From assembly GCF_003851045.1 (NCBI RefSeq), contig NZ_BFBX01000100.1, positions 1 through 52,010 on the forward strand: 52,010 bases of DNA, given 5' to 3'. The notes below the pieces were generated by a model, which had not been told where the DNA came from, searched no databases, and was given only the letters and a program-made list of their open reading frames with translations. A program made the translations under genes and the position numbers. Origin of the DNA: Paenibacillus sp. 598K (GTDB lineage Bacteria > Bacillota > Bacilli > Paenibacillales > Paenibacillaceae). Each line of letters begins with the position of its first letter. Position 1 is the first letter of the stretch. Of the stretch, positions 23,541 to 33,578 are shown in pieces.

Positions 23541-24425
23541 ATGATGATGATGAGAGAATCGCAAGGGGATAAAACATTCGGTGTCGTCAATAACATCTTG
23601 CTAATAGTATTCAGTTTGAGCTGCCTGCTGCCCATGGTCCATCTCATTGCTTTGTCCTTCAGCTCGCAATCGGCCATTGTATCGGGCCAGGTCGGGCTGT
23701 GGCCGGTTGGTTCGACTATACAGGCCTATGAGAAACTATTCGAAAACAGCCGGATTATAACCGCTTTTAAAAATAGTGTCCTCATTACAATCATTGGCGT
23801 GGCCTTGAATTTGCTGTTTACGATTTTGTGTTCATTTCCACTATCCCGTTCTTACATGTATGGCCGGCGATTCTTTACCTTGGCGATCGTGTTTACGATG
23901 CTGTTCTCCGGCGGGCTGATTCCCGGATATTTGCTGGTGAAGTCACTTGGTCTAGTCGATACCTACGGAGCGATCTGGCTGCCGGGTCTGGTCAGTGTCT
24001 ACAACATGCTGGTGATGCGCACATTCTTTCAGGGGATTCCCGAGGAATTAGTGGAATCGGCTCGGATGGACGGAGGCGGAGAATGGACGGTTTTGTTCCG
24101 AATTTTTCTGCCGCTTTCGCTGCCTGTTATCGCTGCTCTCGGGTTGTTCTATGGGGTGGGGCACTGGAATGCTTTTTTCAACATGCTTATTTTCATTCAC
24201 TCTCCGGATAAACACAATCTGGCTGTCATGGTCCAACAGATGATTATGAGTCAATCCATCATGCAGGAGATCGGCAACTTATCCCCCGAAGATTTTAAAA
24301 CGATCACGCCTGAATCGATTAAATCGGCAGGGATTATCGTGATGGTTGTACCGATGCTACTGGTGTACCCGTTTTTGCAGAAATACTTTATTAAAGGCAT
24401 GTTGATTGGCGCAGTCAAAGGTTGA
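23541..24425 (+). CDS. LplC-type ABC permease
   Basis: About 294 residues. The start is ambiguous because GTG 23538 and four tandem ATG codons (23541-23552) lie in frame; an AGGTGAT ribosome site at 23537-23543 would favour the last ATG, 23550. The family body is clear: FNNILLIVFSLSCLLPM-like first helix, FPLSRSYMYGRR, the FSGGLIPGYLLVKSLGL segment, the coupling loop VESARMDGGGEWTVLFRIFL and the C-terminus KYFIKGMLIGAVKG. It pairs with LplB; only 3 bases separate the genes. Confidence 0.93.
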   Translation: MMMMRESQGDKTFGVVNNILLIVFSLSCLLPMVHLIALSFSSQSAIVSGQVGLWPVGSTIQAYEKLFENSRIITAFKNSVLITIIGVALNLLFTILCSFPLSRSYMYGRRFFTLAIVFTMLFSGGLIPGYLLVKSLGLVDTYGAIWLPGLVSVYNMLVMRTFFQGIPEELVESARMDGGGEWTVLFRIFLPLSLPVIAALGLFYGVGHWNAFFNMLIFIHSPDKHNLAVMVQQMIMSQSIMQEIGNLSPEDFKTITPESIKSAGIIVMVVPMLLVYPFLQKYFIKGMLIGAVKG

Positions 24426-24450
24426 TAACATCACAAGGAGGTTTTATGGT

Positions 24451-26034
24451 ATGAAGACAATGAGAAAATCGGTTTCATTCATGCTTGCTTCATTGATGGT
24501 ATTGGTTACCATACTGTCTGCCTGCTCTGGTGGCAACAATGACGGAACGACAGGTGACAACGATCCGAACGTAAAAAAAGATCCCATTACCGTATCCATG
24601 TATGATCGGGGGAACGTCCCTCCGGAAGTGGGGACGGTCGATAACAACTTATGGACACAATGGATTAATGAAACCGTCCCAGTCGAATATGTACCCGTAC
24701 CGCGCTGGGAGTCTGTGCAGCGGTTCAATACCTTGCTTGCCGCCGGCGATGCGCCTGATCTTATCCTTGAATACGATAATGCTTACCGGAATCAATTATA
24801 TTTGCAAAAGCAATTAATGCCGATTGAAGAGCTGATTGAGCAACATAGCGTGGAATACAAAGCCTTGCTGGAGGAATTCCCGCTGCTGCGGCAATTGGGC
24901 ACCAAATCGGATGGGAAGCTCTATGAGTTTGGACGATTGCTGGGCTACATACCGGGTGGATATCTGTTTATCCGTGAGGACCTTTTGGAAGCAGCTGGGC
25001 TAGAGGTGCCGCAGACTGTGGAGGAAGCATACGAAGCGATGAAGAAGGTCAAAGCAGATCAGCTGGCCACGTTCGGCACAAATATGAGCGGTTACAATTG
25101 GATGGACGTTGCTTTTCAGAATACGACATGGGTGCTTGAGGATGGCGACATGGTGAAGGATTGGGAACGTGTTGCGGCAGCTACGCAATACAAGAAGCAG
25201 CTGTTTGACGAAGGGTTGGTTGACAGGGATTTCATGACGGATAAAAATGGAGAGAAGGCGTTACAAGATTTTGTGCAAGGCAACACCTTCATGTTTGGAT
25301 TCGCGGGGAATGCCTTACTCGTCTATAATAATTATGAAACCTTGAGAAGCAATGTACCGGATGCGAAATTGGCTGTCATCCCGTTGCCACGCAGCGAGTT
25401 TGGTCAGTTCAGCCCCTATTTTAACGATCCGGTCCAGATGACCGGGGTGATCAATATCCAAGCGAAAGATCCGGAATCGGTGATGCGCTATGTGGATTTG
25501 ATGAGCAGTGAATCGATGGCTCATACGTTGAAGTATGGACAGGAAGGCGTTCATTATGAGATGGTCGACGGCGTAGAGCAAACTCTGGATCAGGACAAGT
25601 ATGAAAAAGAGGTTAGCTGGCTGGGAGACTATCGGATGCTGGGCGGACAACATATTATTAATGAATTCACCAAATATGTAGAGGATTTGGACCCGTCAGA
25701 TCCATTTGATCAGGAGGTTCGGACCCTGCTGGAAACGGCGTTTTCCCTCTATATTGACAAAGAACGGCCACTGCCGGAAGTGACCAAATATATGCCTGGG
25801 CTGCCGGATGAAATCCAGTTTGTCGTCTCCAATGTCAATGAGCCCATGTCCGATCTTTGGAGCAGAGCCATCGTTGGTGGTAGTAATGCAACGGTCGACA
25901 AGACGCTAGAGGAGGCGAAGACGTTGTGGTCCAGATCTGATGGTGAACAAGTTGAACAATTCTATTTGGACTGGTATAGAGAAAACAAAGACACATGGGT
26001 TTTTACAGAAGATTTGTATGATATGAATTTCTAA
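24451..26034 (+). CDS. LplA-type extracellular sugar-binding lipoprotein
   Basis: A 527-residue binding protein from ATG 24451, placed 9 bases after a perfect AAGGAGG; the open frame extends back to 24406 but only across the previous gene. The signal peptide ends in a lipobox ILSAC (Cys25). Typical LplA features follow: PITVSMYDRGNVPPE, DNLWTQWINE-like start of the domain, AAGDAPDLILEYD, and a C-terminus with DWYRENKDTWVFTEDLYDMNF. It delivers the sugar to the two permeases. No hydrolase or catabolic gene follows, so the substrate is unclear. Confidence 0.92.
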   Translation: MKTMRKSVSFMLASLMVLVTILSACSGGNNDGTTGDNDPNVKKDPITVSMYDRGNVPPEVGTVDNNLWTQWINETVPVEYVPVPRWESVQRFNTLLAAGDAPDLILEYDNAYRNQLYLQKQLMPIEELIEQHSVEYKALLEEFPLLRQLGTKSDGKLYEFGRLLGYIPGGYLFIREDLLEAAGLEVPQTVEEAYEAMKKVKADQLATFGTNMSGYNWMDVAFQNTTWVLEDGDMVKDWERVAAATQYKKQLFDEGLVDRDFMTDKNGEKALQDFVQGNTFMFGFAGNALLVYNNYETLRSNVPDAKLAVIPLPRSEFGQFSPYFNDPVQMTGVINIQAKDPESVMRYVDLMSSESMAHTLKYGQEGVHYEMVDGVEQTLDQDKYEKEVSWLGDYRMLGGQHIINEFTKYVEDLDPSDPFDQEVRTLLETAFSLYIDKERPLPEVTKYMPGLPDEIQFVVSNVNEPMSDLWSRAIVGGSNATVDKTLEEAKTLWSRSDGEQVEQFYLDWYRENKDTWVFTEDLYDMNF

Positions 26035-26131
26035 ATTCAAGTAAAGGTGGCTTCTGTTTGTAGCGTCAGCTGCAGGCAGGAGCCTTATGGTCTGCGAAGA
26101 TTGATAAGGGTGAAAGAAGGTGGACCACAGA

Positions 26132-28366
26132 ATGAAAACGCGTTCATGGTTTAATCGCTTGCTATTCACCTATCTGCCCATTTTTTATTTGTCTGCAGGT
26201 ATGCTTGTTTTTATTTTCTTGATGGTCATCAACCAACTGATGGAGCGTCAAATGACGGACATGAGCGAAAGCTATGGAAAATATGTCACGCAGCAGATTG
26301 AATCCTCGTTGCAAAACATAGAGCAGCTCATGATTACCGAGATTCATAACAATCCAGAGATTAAGCAATATGTGTACGGAATGGATGAGATGAACAATCG
26401 CTATATGCTTGAGAGAAGCTTATCGAGGAAATTTAATTACTATCTGACTGATTTCCCTTTGATCGACTCGATCTATATTGTGCGCTTTATAGATAGTCGA
26501 GTGCTCAGCACGAGTGTGTCTGCGCCTCTGCAAGAATTTGGGGACCGCTTATTTATTGAACCGAAGCTGGAAGGGGCGATCCCTCTGGAGTGGAGCGGTA
26601 TCCGTCCGTTCAAGGTGTTCCCGGGAGATCAGAACGAATATGCCGTTGTCTCTCTTGCCAAATCGATTTCGCTGGGCTCTCAGGCCCGTGGTATTCTCGT
26701 AGCGAATGTGTCGGTGGGCGCCATTCAGAAGATGGTTCGCGGGATGAATACGTTAAATGTCAGCTCGACCTCAATCTATGATCAGAACGGGGTGCCCCTC
26801 TTTGAAAATAAGCAAGATTCCGGGACCATGCTCGCTTCAGTCCAATCGCATTATACCCATTGGAATATACAAACCGGAGTACAGGATAAGGTAAACTACA
26901 GTATTGTCTCCAGTCTAAAAGAGGTGTGGACGGTTATGGGGCTGGCTTCCCTGGCCCTATTTACAGGGGTGATGATCTATTTCGCTCGCAGATACACGTA
27001 TCCCATTGACCGGATGATGAATAGCATCAAGAAATATTTGACATCCAAACCCGATGAGCTGCCGGATATTCTTCATGAGCATCCGGATTATATGGATCGA
27101 GCCGTGCACCATCTTATCGATGTGGCTAACCAGATCAGCGATGTGAATAAAGAGAATGTTCTGCATCGGCAAAAACAAATTTTCGTTGACCTGATACGTG
27201 GAAATGTAGTGGAAGAACATGAAAAAGAAATCGAATGGATCAGAGAGTTGGTTACATACTCAAAGTTTCATATAGGGGTAGTCTTGATCGATCGGTACGA
27301 TGAATTTTGCTCGGTCTACCCTGTTCGCGACCAATACCTGTTGAAATATGTGATGTCTAATGTTGCGCAAGAAGTAGCAAAATCGTATGAAGTGCCTATG
27401 GTTGTGGAGTGGTTGGACAGCGGGCGGATGACCCTTTTATTCAAATTAATGGAGCAAGATCATTCGACAGAAAACACGGTAGGTTCAATCTGTGAGACCT
27501 TGCGGGAGTGGATCAAAAACAATCTCGATTATGCGGTGTCGATAGGTATCGGTAATTCCGCATCAACAGTAACCGACATCGCCCGATCGTTTAAAGAAGC
27601 TGAAGAAGCACTGTCTTACAAAAAATCAGTCGGCGGGAACCGCGTGATCGCCTATTGGGAGCTGGAAGGCAATGTTTTCGCGGGGATGTACGAGCAACTA
27701 CAGTCTATCCGTGATCTTGCCGAATTGTTTAAGCGACGCGACATGGAATGGAAGCTGCATTTTGAGCGTCTGATGGATACCATACAAGGGAAGTATTTTC
27801 ATCACCATGATATTGTGAATGTATTGAATTTCATGTTATTTCACATTTCCAAAGAAGTATCCGAGTTACCGCAGTCTTATCGCGAAATCTGGGAGAGGGC
27901 AATGGGTGAGTTGAGCAAAGAAATAGAGAATTTTGATTCCGTCAGCCAATTGAGGTCTAATGTTGAGGTCATCTTGTGTACATCGATTGATCAAATGAAC
28001 AAATCTCGCCAGGGCCGCAATAGTCAGGAGGTGCTGCGAGAAGCCAAGGCTTACATTGAGCAGCATTACAGCAACCCGGAATTGAGCCTGCAGCTATTAA
28101 GCGATCAATTTCAGATGAATCAGAGTTACTTGAGCCGGTTGTTCAAGGAGGAGTACAGTGAAAACTTCGTAGATTATGTTACGAGGGTTCGTATGGATCG
28201 AGCCCGCTACTTGCTCACCCATACAGAGGAGCAGATTCAACAAATATCGCAGCAGGTAGGATATGCTCATTATTTTTCATTTAACCGGATGTTCAAAAGA
28301 ATAGCGGGTGTAACACCGGGGGAGTATCGCAAGCAATTTACCTCCTCGCAGATGGAAGCAGAATAG
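26132..28366 (+). CDS. Membrane-anchored AraC-type regulator (YtdP-like)
   Basis: About 744 residues from ATG 26132, with an AAGGTGG site upstream; GTG 26120 is possible. An N-terminal helix (LLFTYLPIFYLSAGMLVFIF) and a second near residue 275 enclose an extracellular sensor of Cache type, followed by a HAMP-like segment, a long cytoplasmic linker with a GGDEF-like degenerate fold common in this group, and a C-terminal AraC double helix-turn-helix (LSLQLLSDQFQMNQSYLSRL; QQISQQVGYAHYFSFNRMFK). This is a one-component counterpart of YesM/YesN: it senses outside and binds DNA directly. Being the last gene behind LplB-LplC-LplA, it most likely controls that operon. Confidence 0.88.
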   Translation: MKTRSWFNRLLFTYLPIFYLSAGMLVFIFLMVINQLMERQMTDMSESYGKYVTQQIESSLQNIEQLMITEIHNNPEIKQYVYGMDEMNNRYMLERSLSRKFNYYLTDFPLIDSIYIVRFIDSRVLSTSVSAPLQEFGDRLFIEPKLEGAIPLEWSGIRPFKVFPGDQNEYAVVSLAKSISLGSQARGILVANVSVGAIQKMVRGMNTLNVSSTSIYDQNGVPLFENKQDSGTMLASVQSHYTHWNIQTGVQDKVNYSIVSSLKEVWTVMGLASLALFTGVMIYFARRYTYPIDRMMNSIKKYLTSKPDELPDILHEHPDYMDRAVHHLIDVANQISDVNKENVLHRQKQIFVDLIRGNVVEEHEKEIEWIRELVTYSKFHIGVVLIDRYDEFCSVYPVRDQYLLKYVMSNVAQEVAKSYEVPMVVEWLDSGRMTLLFKLMEQDHSTENTVGSICETLREWIKNNLDYAVSIGIGNSASTVTDIARSFKEAEEALSYKKSVGGNRVIAYWELEGNVFAGMYEQLQSIRDLAELFKRRDMEWKLHFERLMDTIQGKYFHHHDIVNVLNFMLFHISKEVSELPQSYREIWERAMGELSKEIENFDSVSQLRSNVEVILCTSIDQMNKSRQGRNSQEVLREAKAYIEQHYSNPELSLQLLSDQFQMNQSYLSRLFKEEYSENFVDYVTRVRMDRARYLLTHTEEQIQQISQQVGYAHYFSFNRMFKRIAGVTPGEYRKQFTSSQMEAE

Positions 28367-28471
28367 CAAAATACGACCCTCTTCGATTCCATTCATGAAG
28401 GCCGACGCGCTATGATCATATGGACTTGCGTGAGATTGTCGGATGAGGATCGTCTGCGGCGGGAATTACAT

Positions 28472-28513
28472 AGAAAGCCTGCGGAATGTATTGCTTCCGC
28501 AGGCTTTCTTTCC
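28472..28513 (+). terminator. Terminator after the membrane AraC gene
   Basis: Fifteen-bp perfect stem AGAAAGCCTGCGGAA/TTCCGCAGGCTTTCT with an 8-base loop and a T-rich end. Being symmetrical, it could also serve transcripts from the right. Confidence 0.92.
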
Positions 28514-28613
28514 TGATACTAAATTATCTTGTAGTGATGCTTTTGTCCATAGGTGGTGCACAACTGGTATAAATTCTTCCTGAGGTAGCGGCGCCAAGCC
28601 CTCCAAAGTGCGT

Positions 28614-31600
28614 CTACGCTTGATTGTACCAAGCGACAAATCGGGCCAGAAGCGCGGATGCTTCGGCTCGTGAGACTACACCGGCAGGGTCGAGGAGATT
28701 CCCGGTCTTGCCGTACAGAACGCCTGTCTTGATCGCCCAATCGATGGCGTCGCTAGCCCAGGCCGAGATCTCGTCGCTGTCGGCGAAGCGCCGAACGTCG
28801 CTAGCCTCCGCTCCGGCCGCCAGCCCGCTGCCCTTCGGCGCTCCGGCATAGCGGTACAGCAGTGCGATCAGCTGCTCCCGGGTGATGACTGCGCCCGGCG
28901 CGCTGCCGTCGCTGATCCCCTTCGCGATCGCCCACTCCTGCGCCTTGCTGTACCAAGGGGCGCCGTCCTCGGTCTCCGCTCCGTCCAGTCGGGCCAGCAC
29001 GGTGAGCAGCATCGCCCGGCTCATCGTGGCGCCAGGGGCGAAGACGCCCGGCTCCGTGCCGCGCAGCAGCTCGCGGCTGGCGGCGAAGGCGATCGCCTCG
29101 GCGGCCCAGTGGCTGCCCGGCACATCGCGGAAGGCGATCAGGTTGTCCATGAGCTGTACCTTCATATCGCCGCGAGCCAGGAAGCGCAAGCCTTCCTCGG
29201 TCCATACCGAGGTGCCGAGGATCATCCGTGTGCCGTCGGCCTTGACGGTGTAGGCGACTGTAGCGGCGGAGGCGTCCCGGGCATCGATGGGCAAGGTCAC
29301 CCAAGCCTCGTCAACGCCTGCGGGCAACTGGACGCTAGCCGTCACGACGCCTTGGGCGCTCGTCAGCAGCTCCGTCTGGACGCCGTCCGCGTCCGTGATG
29401 AGCGCACGGCTGCTGCCGTCGGGACGGCTCACCCGCTCGCGCTTGCTGCCATCCTGGCCGGTGAACCGTTCGGTTGTCGTGCCGTCGCTGTCTCGCGTGA
29501 TGACCTTGCGGTCACCGTTCGGCCAGACCGTCGTCTCTGTAACCGTGCCGATCGTCGGATCGGTGACGACGGTTGTCGTGCTGCCGTCGGCATTGCTGAC
29601 CTCCTCTGACTCGTCTGTCCCATCTGTCTCATCTGGCCCGGCAGAGTCCACCGGATCAGTGCCAGCGTCGGGTTGGGTCGGAACGGGATACGGGTACCAG
29701 CCGCCGCTGTTGCCTGAGCTGTACACGGCGACAGTGATCGTACTCGTCGCGGTGTAGCTGCCGTCGGCAGTCGTCGCCGTGACGACGGTCGTGCCGACCG
29801 CAAGAGCCTGCACGACCCCGTCTGCGTCCACGGTCGCGACGGCGGGGTTGGAGCTGCTCCACGCGACGGTCTTGTCGGTTGCCTCGGTGGGCGCGATCTG
29901 AGCAGTGAGCTGGAGCGTCGAGCTGCCTGTGTTGGTATACAGCGTGGCGCTAGTCGGGCTCACACTCACGCCGGTCACCGGGACCGGCTGGGTGGCCGGG
30001 TTATACGGCTGGATCGTCAGCGCCACATGCGGACTTGCCTGATGGTTGTCGGTGGCGCGGTAGCGGACCCAATACGTGCCCGGCGCCAGCTCGGGGAGGG
30101 CGGTTGCACCCGCCTCGACGCTGGACCAGGTGTCGCCTTCGTCCGTAGACCATTCCATCATGCTGTTGACTCCTTCGATACGTCCATCCTCGGCATCCTC
30201 CGCTGTCTCGTGGCTGGCCATCAGCCCCTCGGGGGCCAACTTTGCGCTGCCGGTGATCATCACCTTGAAGTCGTCAAAGTCGATCGAGGCGTTGGCGTAG
30301 CCGTCGATGCCAAAGCGCTGGCCGGTCAGCTGTGTGCCGCCGGTATGGCGGAAGCTGTAGTCGGTGGCGACGAGGACATCGTCGATATAGACGCTGTACG
30401 TTTTGGCATCCCAGTTGGCGACCATCCGAATGTCGTACCACTGGTGGAGGGCGGCGTCCTGCACCCTGATCTTGCTGGAGGGGCCGTTTTGCACGATGAT
30501 CTTGCCCGTATCAAACGCCGTCACCAGACTGTAGTTGCCCGTGCCGCTGTCATTGCGCACCATAGCGCCGTTGGCATACTGGAAGCTGCTGTTCAACCTG
30601 GCGCGGTAGGCGATGACGATGCGCTCATCCGGTCTGGCGTTCACCTCCCCGGCAAAGGGCAGGAATAGATTAGCTTTGCCGGATGTGGCGGTCGTGACCA
30701 GCCGGAGGAACTTGTTGCCGTCCGTGTCCTGCTGTACGGTCGCAGTTGCGCCATTGGTCAAGTCTTCGGTGGCGATGCCATACGGGTACTTGCCCGTCTC
30801 ATCGCCGGAGAAGTCCCGATAGGCATGGTAAGCGACGCCATCCTCGACCAGATTGAGCGAGTCCAGCAGCGCGGTCTCGGCTGTCTCCAGCCGAGTCACG
30901 GCCTCCTCGAACTGCGACTCGCTCAGTTCGGCATCGGTCGCCAGCGTCTCGGCGAGGTCGAGCTCGGTCAGCAGGGCATCGTAGGCCTCCTGACTGTAGT
31001 TGCCCAGCCCCTCGCCCAGAGGGTAGGAGAAGCTGGCGATCCGCTCGCGCATCGTCGATACGAGCTCATCCAATCCCCAGCTCGGGACGACCTCCACGAT
31101 AGCGGTAGCCAGAATGCCGGATGACTCCAGCAGGCCAGGCACATGCACCGTGCCGAGGGAGTTGAAGTCCAGCCCCTCCAGCTTCCAGGTGACGGCGGCT
31201 ATGCCGCTATCGCCATCCGGACCGGTCGTCGGGATCTCCTCCGGCAGCTCTGGCGTCGTGCCCGAAGGCGTCTTCGCCTGCACCGGAGGAGCCTGGATCG
31301 GCGCCGTCGCAGGATCGACAGCGACGGTCAAGCTCAGCAGCGCCTCCTCGCCATCGAACGCTGCGCGGATCACCGTCTCGCCCGGCTGGACGGCGTGCAC
31401 CTGACCGCCGGGAGTTACAGTAGCGGTCGCAGGATCGCTGCTCGTAAAGACGGCCGTCTCGCTCACATCCTCGGCAGCATGATCGCTGTAGTGCGCCGTC
31501 ACCCGCAGCGGCTCGCTGCTCTGTCCGCTGACGAGGACATGCTCGAGTCCGCTGATCGCGAGCGACTGGAGCGATACCGGTTGCTCGGCGACGGTGATCG

Positions 31601-33326
31601 TCGCTGTCGCCGTATGTCCGCCATAGGCCGCCGTGATGACCGTGCTGCCCGCGCCGATGGCTCTGATCGTACCGTTAGCCGGATCGACCACCTCGAGGAT
31701 GGTGTTGCCGACGGGGACAGAGTAGACGACACCGCCAGTTACAGGCAGGATATCGTCCTCGGAGGCGGGATCAGTCGCCGTCTCCAGTACGGGCGGCAGC
31801 GTCATGACCTCATTTAGCCCTAGCGTATAGCCCGGAGCGTCAAATCCGATCCCCTCGACTGGCCCGATCACATCAAGCGCGTCCAGCTCGACGAAATGCT
31901 CGCCCTTGATGAATCGCAGCGTATTGTCGCCCGCCTGCAGATAGGCTCTGGCTGTCGATACGCCCCAGTGATTCCAGCCGGAGTAGACCGCGTTCAGCTT
32001 GCCGCCGGGGCTGCCGTTGACCGACAAGGTATAGCTGGCCGTGCCGCCGCTTGGCGAGCCGTTGGCTGTGCGTGCAGACACGGTGTAAAAGCCCGTCGTC
32101 GGCGCCTGCACGGTGAACTCGGTATAGTCGCCTTGCTGCTCGATCGCGGCGACCTTCATCCCTCCGGATGCCGTGCTCTCGCGCCTGACGACAGGGCCGC
32201 TGCCGTAGTCGTCAGCCTTTGCCAGTCTCGCGTGTTCTGCCTCATAGCGCTGCCGTGATGGCTCTCCCGACGGTATGCCGATCGGCGTATTGGGACTGAC
32301 CGGTACGCCGAGATTCGGGGTGTCGTCGGCATTCCAGACGAACGTCTGGGCGCGGATGCTGCGCGTCCAGCCCGAGCCTTGCCAACGCGCAGCATGATAG
32401 AGGAGCCAGTCCTCGCTGCCGTCGGGCGACGTCGTCAGGCTGTGATGGCCAGGACCGTAGACGCCGTTGGCGGATGTGAAGATCGGCTCGCTCCGCTTCG
32501 TCCAGGAGTCTGGATCGAGCAGTTCATCGCCGATGTCAGCCGTGATCAAGCCGAGGCAATAGCTGTCCGTCCAGCTCCCGTTCGCCGAGTAGATCAGGTT
32601 GATCGTGTTGCCCTTGATGTTGACCTGTGGACCTTCATTGATCCGGGCAGGGGAGCTCTCCCATTCATATTCCGGCTCCGACAGCAGGACGCGCGGCGAG
32701 CTGATCGTCCACGGGTCGCTCATCTCGGCGATATATAGATTCTGGAAGCTGCCGTCCGTCGTCTCCCAGCCCGACCAGAGGAAGTAGAGCTTATCCTGCG
32801 CCTCCAGCACGGTCCCGTCGATCGCCCAGCGATCATCGGACGCATCGTAAATTTTCCCTTTGAATGTCCAGGTGCCGGTCAACGGGTTGGCGTTGTCGTT
32901 CTCCAGCACATACATGCGGTGATTGGCATTGGTGCCGTTGTCGGCGGCAAAGTAGATATACCACTTGCCCTGCACATGGTGGATCTCCGGCGCCCACAGG
33001 TTGGAGCTGTACATCGTCCCCTTGGGGGGCGTCCAGACGACCATCCGGTCGCCGCCTTCGAGTCCGGTGATCGCCTTCGACCGCCACAGCGTAATATTGC
33101 CGCCGGTCGTATGGGTGTAATAATAGTAGCCGTCCGTATGCTTGTAGACCCACGGGTCGCCGCCGTTCTGGAACAGGGTATTGTAGAAGTCCGATACTTC
33201 CGTCGCTCCGGAGATCCCGGCTGCATGTTGCGCCGGATTCGATGATTCCGTCGCTCCGCTCACCGGAGGCAGCATCAGCAGCATCGCGAGACCGAGCAGC
33301 AGATTTTTGAATCGATTGTTGAACAT
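28614..33326 (-). CDS. S-layer-anchored GH43 arabinanase/xylosidase-type enzyme with CBM and SLH domains
   Basis: A 1570-residue exoenzyme. A signal peptide (1-25) precedes a GH43 five-bladed propeller (about 50-350) with the expected three acids: base Asp57 in GGDPWVY, modulator Asp in AIDGTV, and acid Glu in INEGPQV. A CBM6/35-type domain (about 363-492, YEAEHARL to ELDALDVIG) follows, then Big_2-like beta domains, a LamG-like sandwich (about 860-1070), another Big_2 (about 1145-1235), a Thr-rich spacer with repeated T-TT and DG motifs, and three C-terminal SLH motifs (about 1395-1570) for cell-wall attachment. ATG 33326 follows GGGAGG. The likely substrate is arabinan or arabinoxylan side chains at the cell surface. 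It is divergent from the response regulator at 33579 and has no partner gene on its strand. Confidence 0.9.
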   Translation of the reverse strand: MFNNRFKNLLLGLAMLLMLPPVSGATESSNPAQHAAGISGATEVSDFYNTLFQNGGDPWVYKHTDGYYYYTHTTGGNITLWRSKAITGLEGGDRMVVWTPPKGTMYSSNLWAPEIHHVQGKWYIYFAADNGTNANHRMYVLENDNANPLTGTWTFKGKIYDASDDRWAIDGTVLEAQDKLYFLWSGWETTDGSFQNLYIAEMSDPWTISSPRVLLSEPEYEWESSPARINEGPQVNIKGNTINLIYSANGSWTDSYCLGLITADIGDELLDPDSWTKRSEPIFTSANGVYGPGHHSLTTSPDGSEDWLLYHAARWQGSGWTRSIRAQTFVWNADDTPNLGVPVSPNTPIGIPSGEPSRQRYEAEHARLAKADDYGSGPVVRRESTASGGMKVAAIEQQGDYTEFTVQAPTTGFYTVSARTANGSPSGGTASYTLSVNGSPGGKLNAVYSGWNHWGVSTARAYLQAGDNTLRFIKGEHFVELDALDVIGPVEGIGFDAPGYTLGLNEVMTLPPVLETATDPASEDDILPVTGGVVYSVPVGNTILEVVDPANGTIRAIGAGSTVITAAYGGHTATATITVAEQPVSLQSLAISGLEHVLVSGQSSEPLRVTAHYSDHAAEDVSETAVFTSSDPATATVTPGGQVHAVQPGETVIRAAFDGEEALLSLTVAVDPATAPIQAPPVQAKTPSGTTPELPEEIPTTGPDGDSGIAAVTWKLEGLDFNSLGTVHVPGLLESSGILATAIVEVVPSWGLDELVSTMRERIASFSYPLGEGLGNYSQEAYDALLTELDLAETLATDAELSESQFEEAVTRLETAETALLDSLNLVEDGVAYHAYRDFSGDETGKYPYGIATEDLTNGATATVQQDTDGNKFLRLVTTATSGKANLFLPFAGEVNARPDERIVIAYRARLNSSFQYANGAMVRNDSGTGNYSLVTAFDTGKIIVQNGPSSKIRVQDAALHQWYDIRMVANWDAKTYSVYIDDVLVATDYSFRHTGGTQLTGQRFGIDGYANASIDFDDFKVMITGSAKLAPEGLMASHETAEDAEDGRIEGVNSMMEWSTDEGDTWSSVEAGATALPELAPGTYWVRYRATDNHQASPHVALTIQPYNPATQPVPVTGVSVSPTSATLYTNTGSSTLQLTAQIAPTEATDKTVAWSSSNPAVATVDADGVVQALAVGTTVVTATTADGSYTATSTITVAVYSSGNSGGWYPYPVPTQPDAGTDPVDSAGPDETDGTDESEEVSNADGSTTTVVTDPTIGTVTETTVWPNGDRKVITRDSDGTTTERFTGQDGSKRERVSRPDGSSRALITDADGVQTELLTSAQGVVTASVQLPAGVDEAWVTLPIDARDASAATVAYTVKADGTRMILGTSVWTEEGLRFLARGDMKVQLMDNLIAFRDVPGSHWAAEAIAFAASRELLRGTEPGVFAPGATMSRAMLLTVLARLDGAETEDGAPWYSKAQEWAIAKGISDGSAPGAVITREQLIALLYRYAGAPKGSGLAAGAEASDVRRFADSDEISAWASDAIDWAIKTGVLYGKTGNLLDPAGVVSRAEASALLARFVAWYNQA

Positions 33327-33578
33327 GTACAGTCCTCCCTGGCATCGTAATCGTTGGCGCGTCTAGCTAGCATCCCATCGGGTTTTCTGGCTGTGCTGCC
33401 CATTCTACCTTCCGGTCCCGGTTTAAAAAATGTACAATCTTAAATTGTTTTTTGTACCCAGTTCAGGTGGACCGACAAGAAAAAGCAGGAAGGAAGGATC
33501 TGGAACTGATGCCGGATTAGACGTACAATAAAATCTGGGCTTCCTAATCGCTAAAGAAGCCGTTGAAGGGAGGCAATT

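Noticed and set aside
33430..33470. AT-rich near-palindrome (GTACAAT...ATTG...GTAC) between the GH43 and response regulator genes
   Set aside because: The arms do not pair beyond a few bases in a consistent register. It may be ordinary promoter sequence, so it is not listed as an operator.
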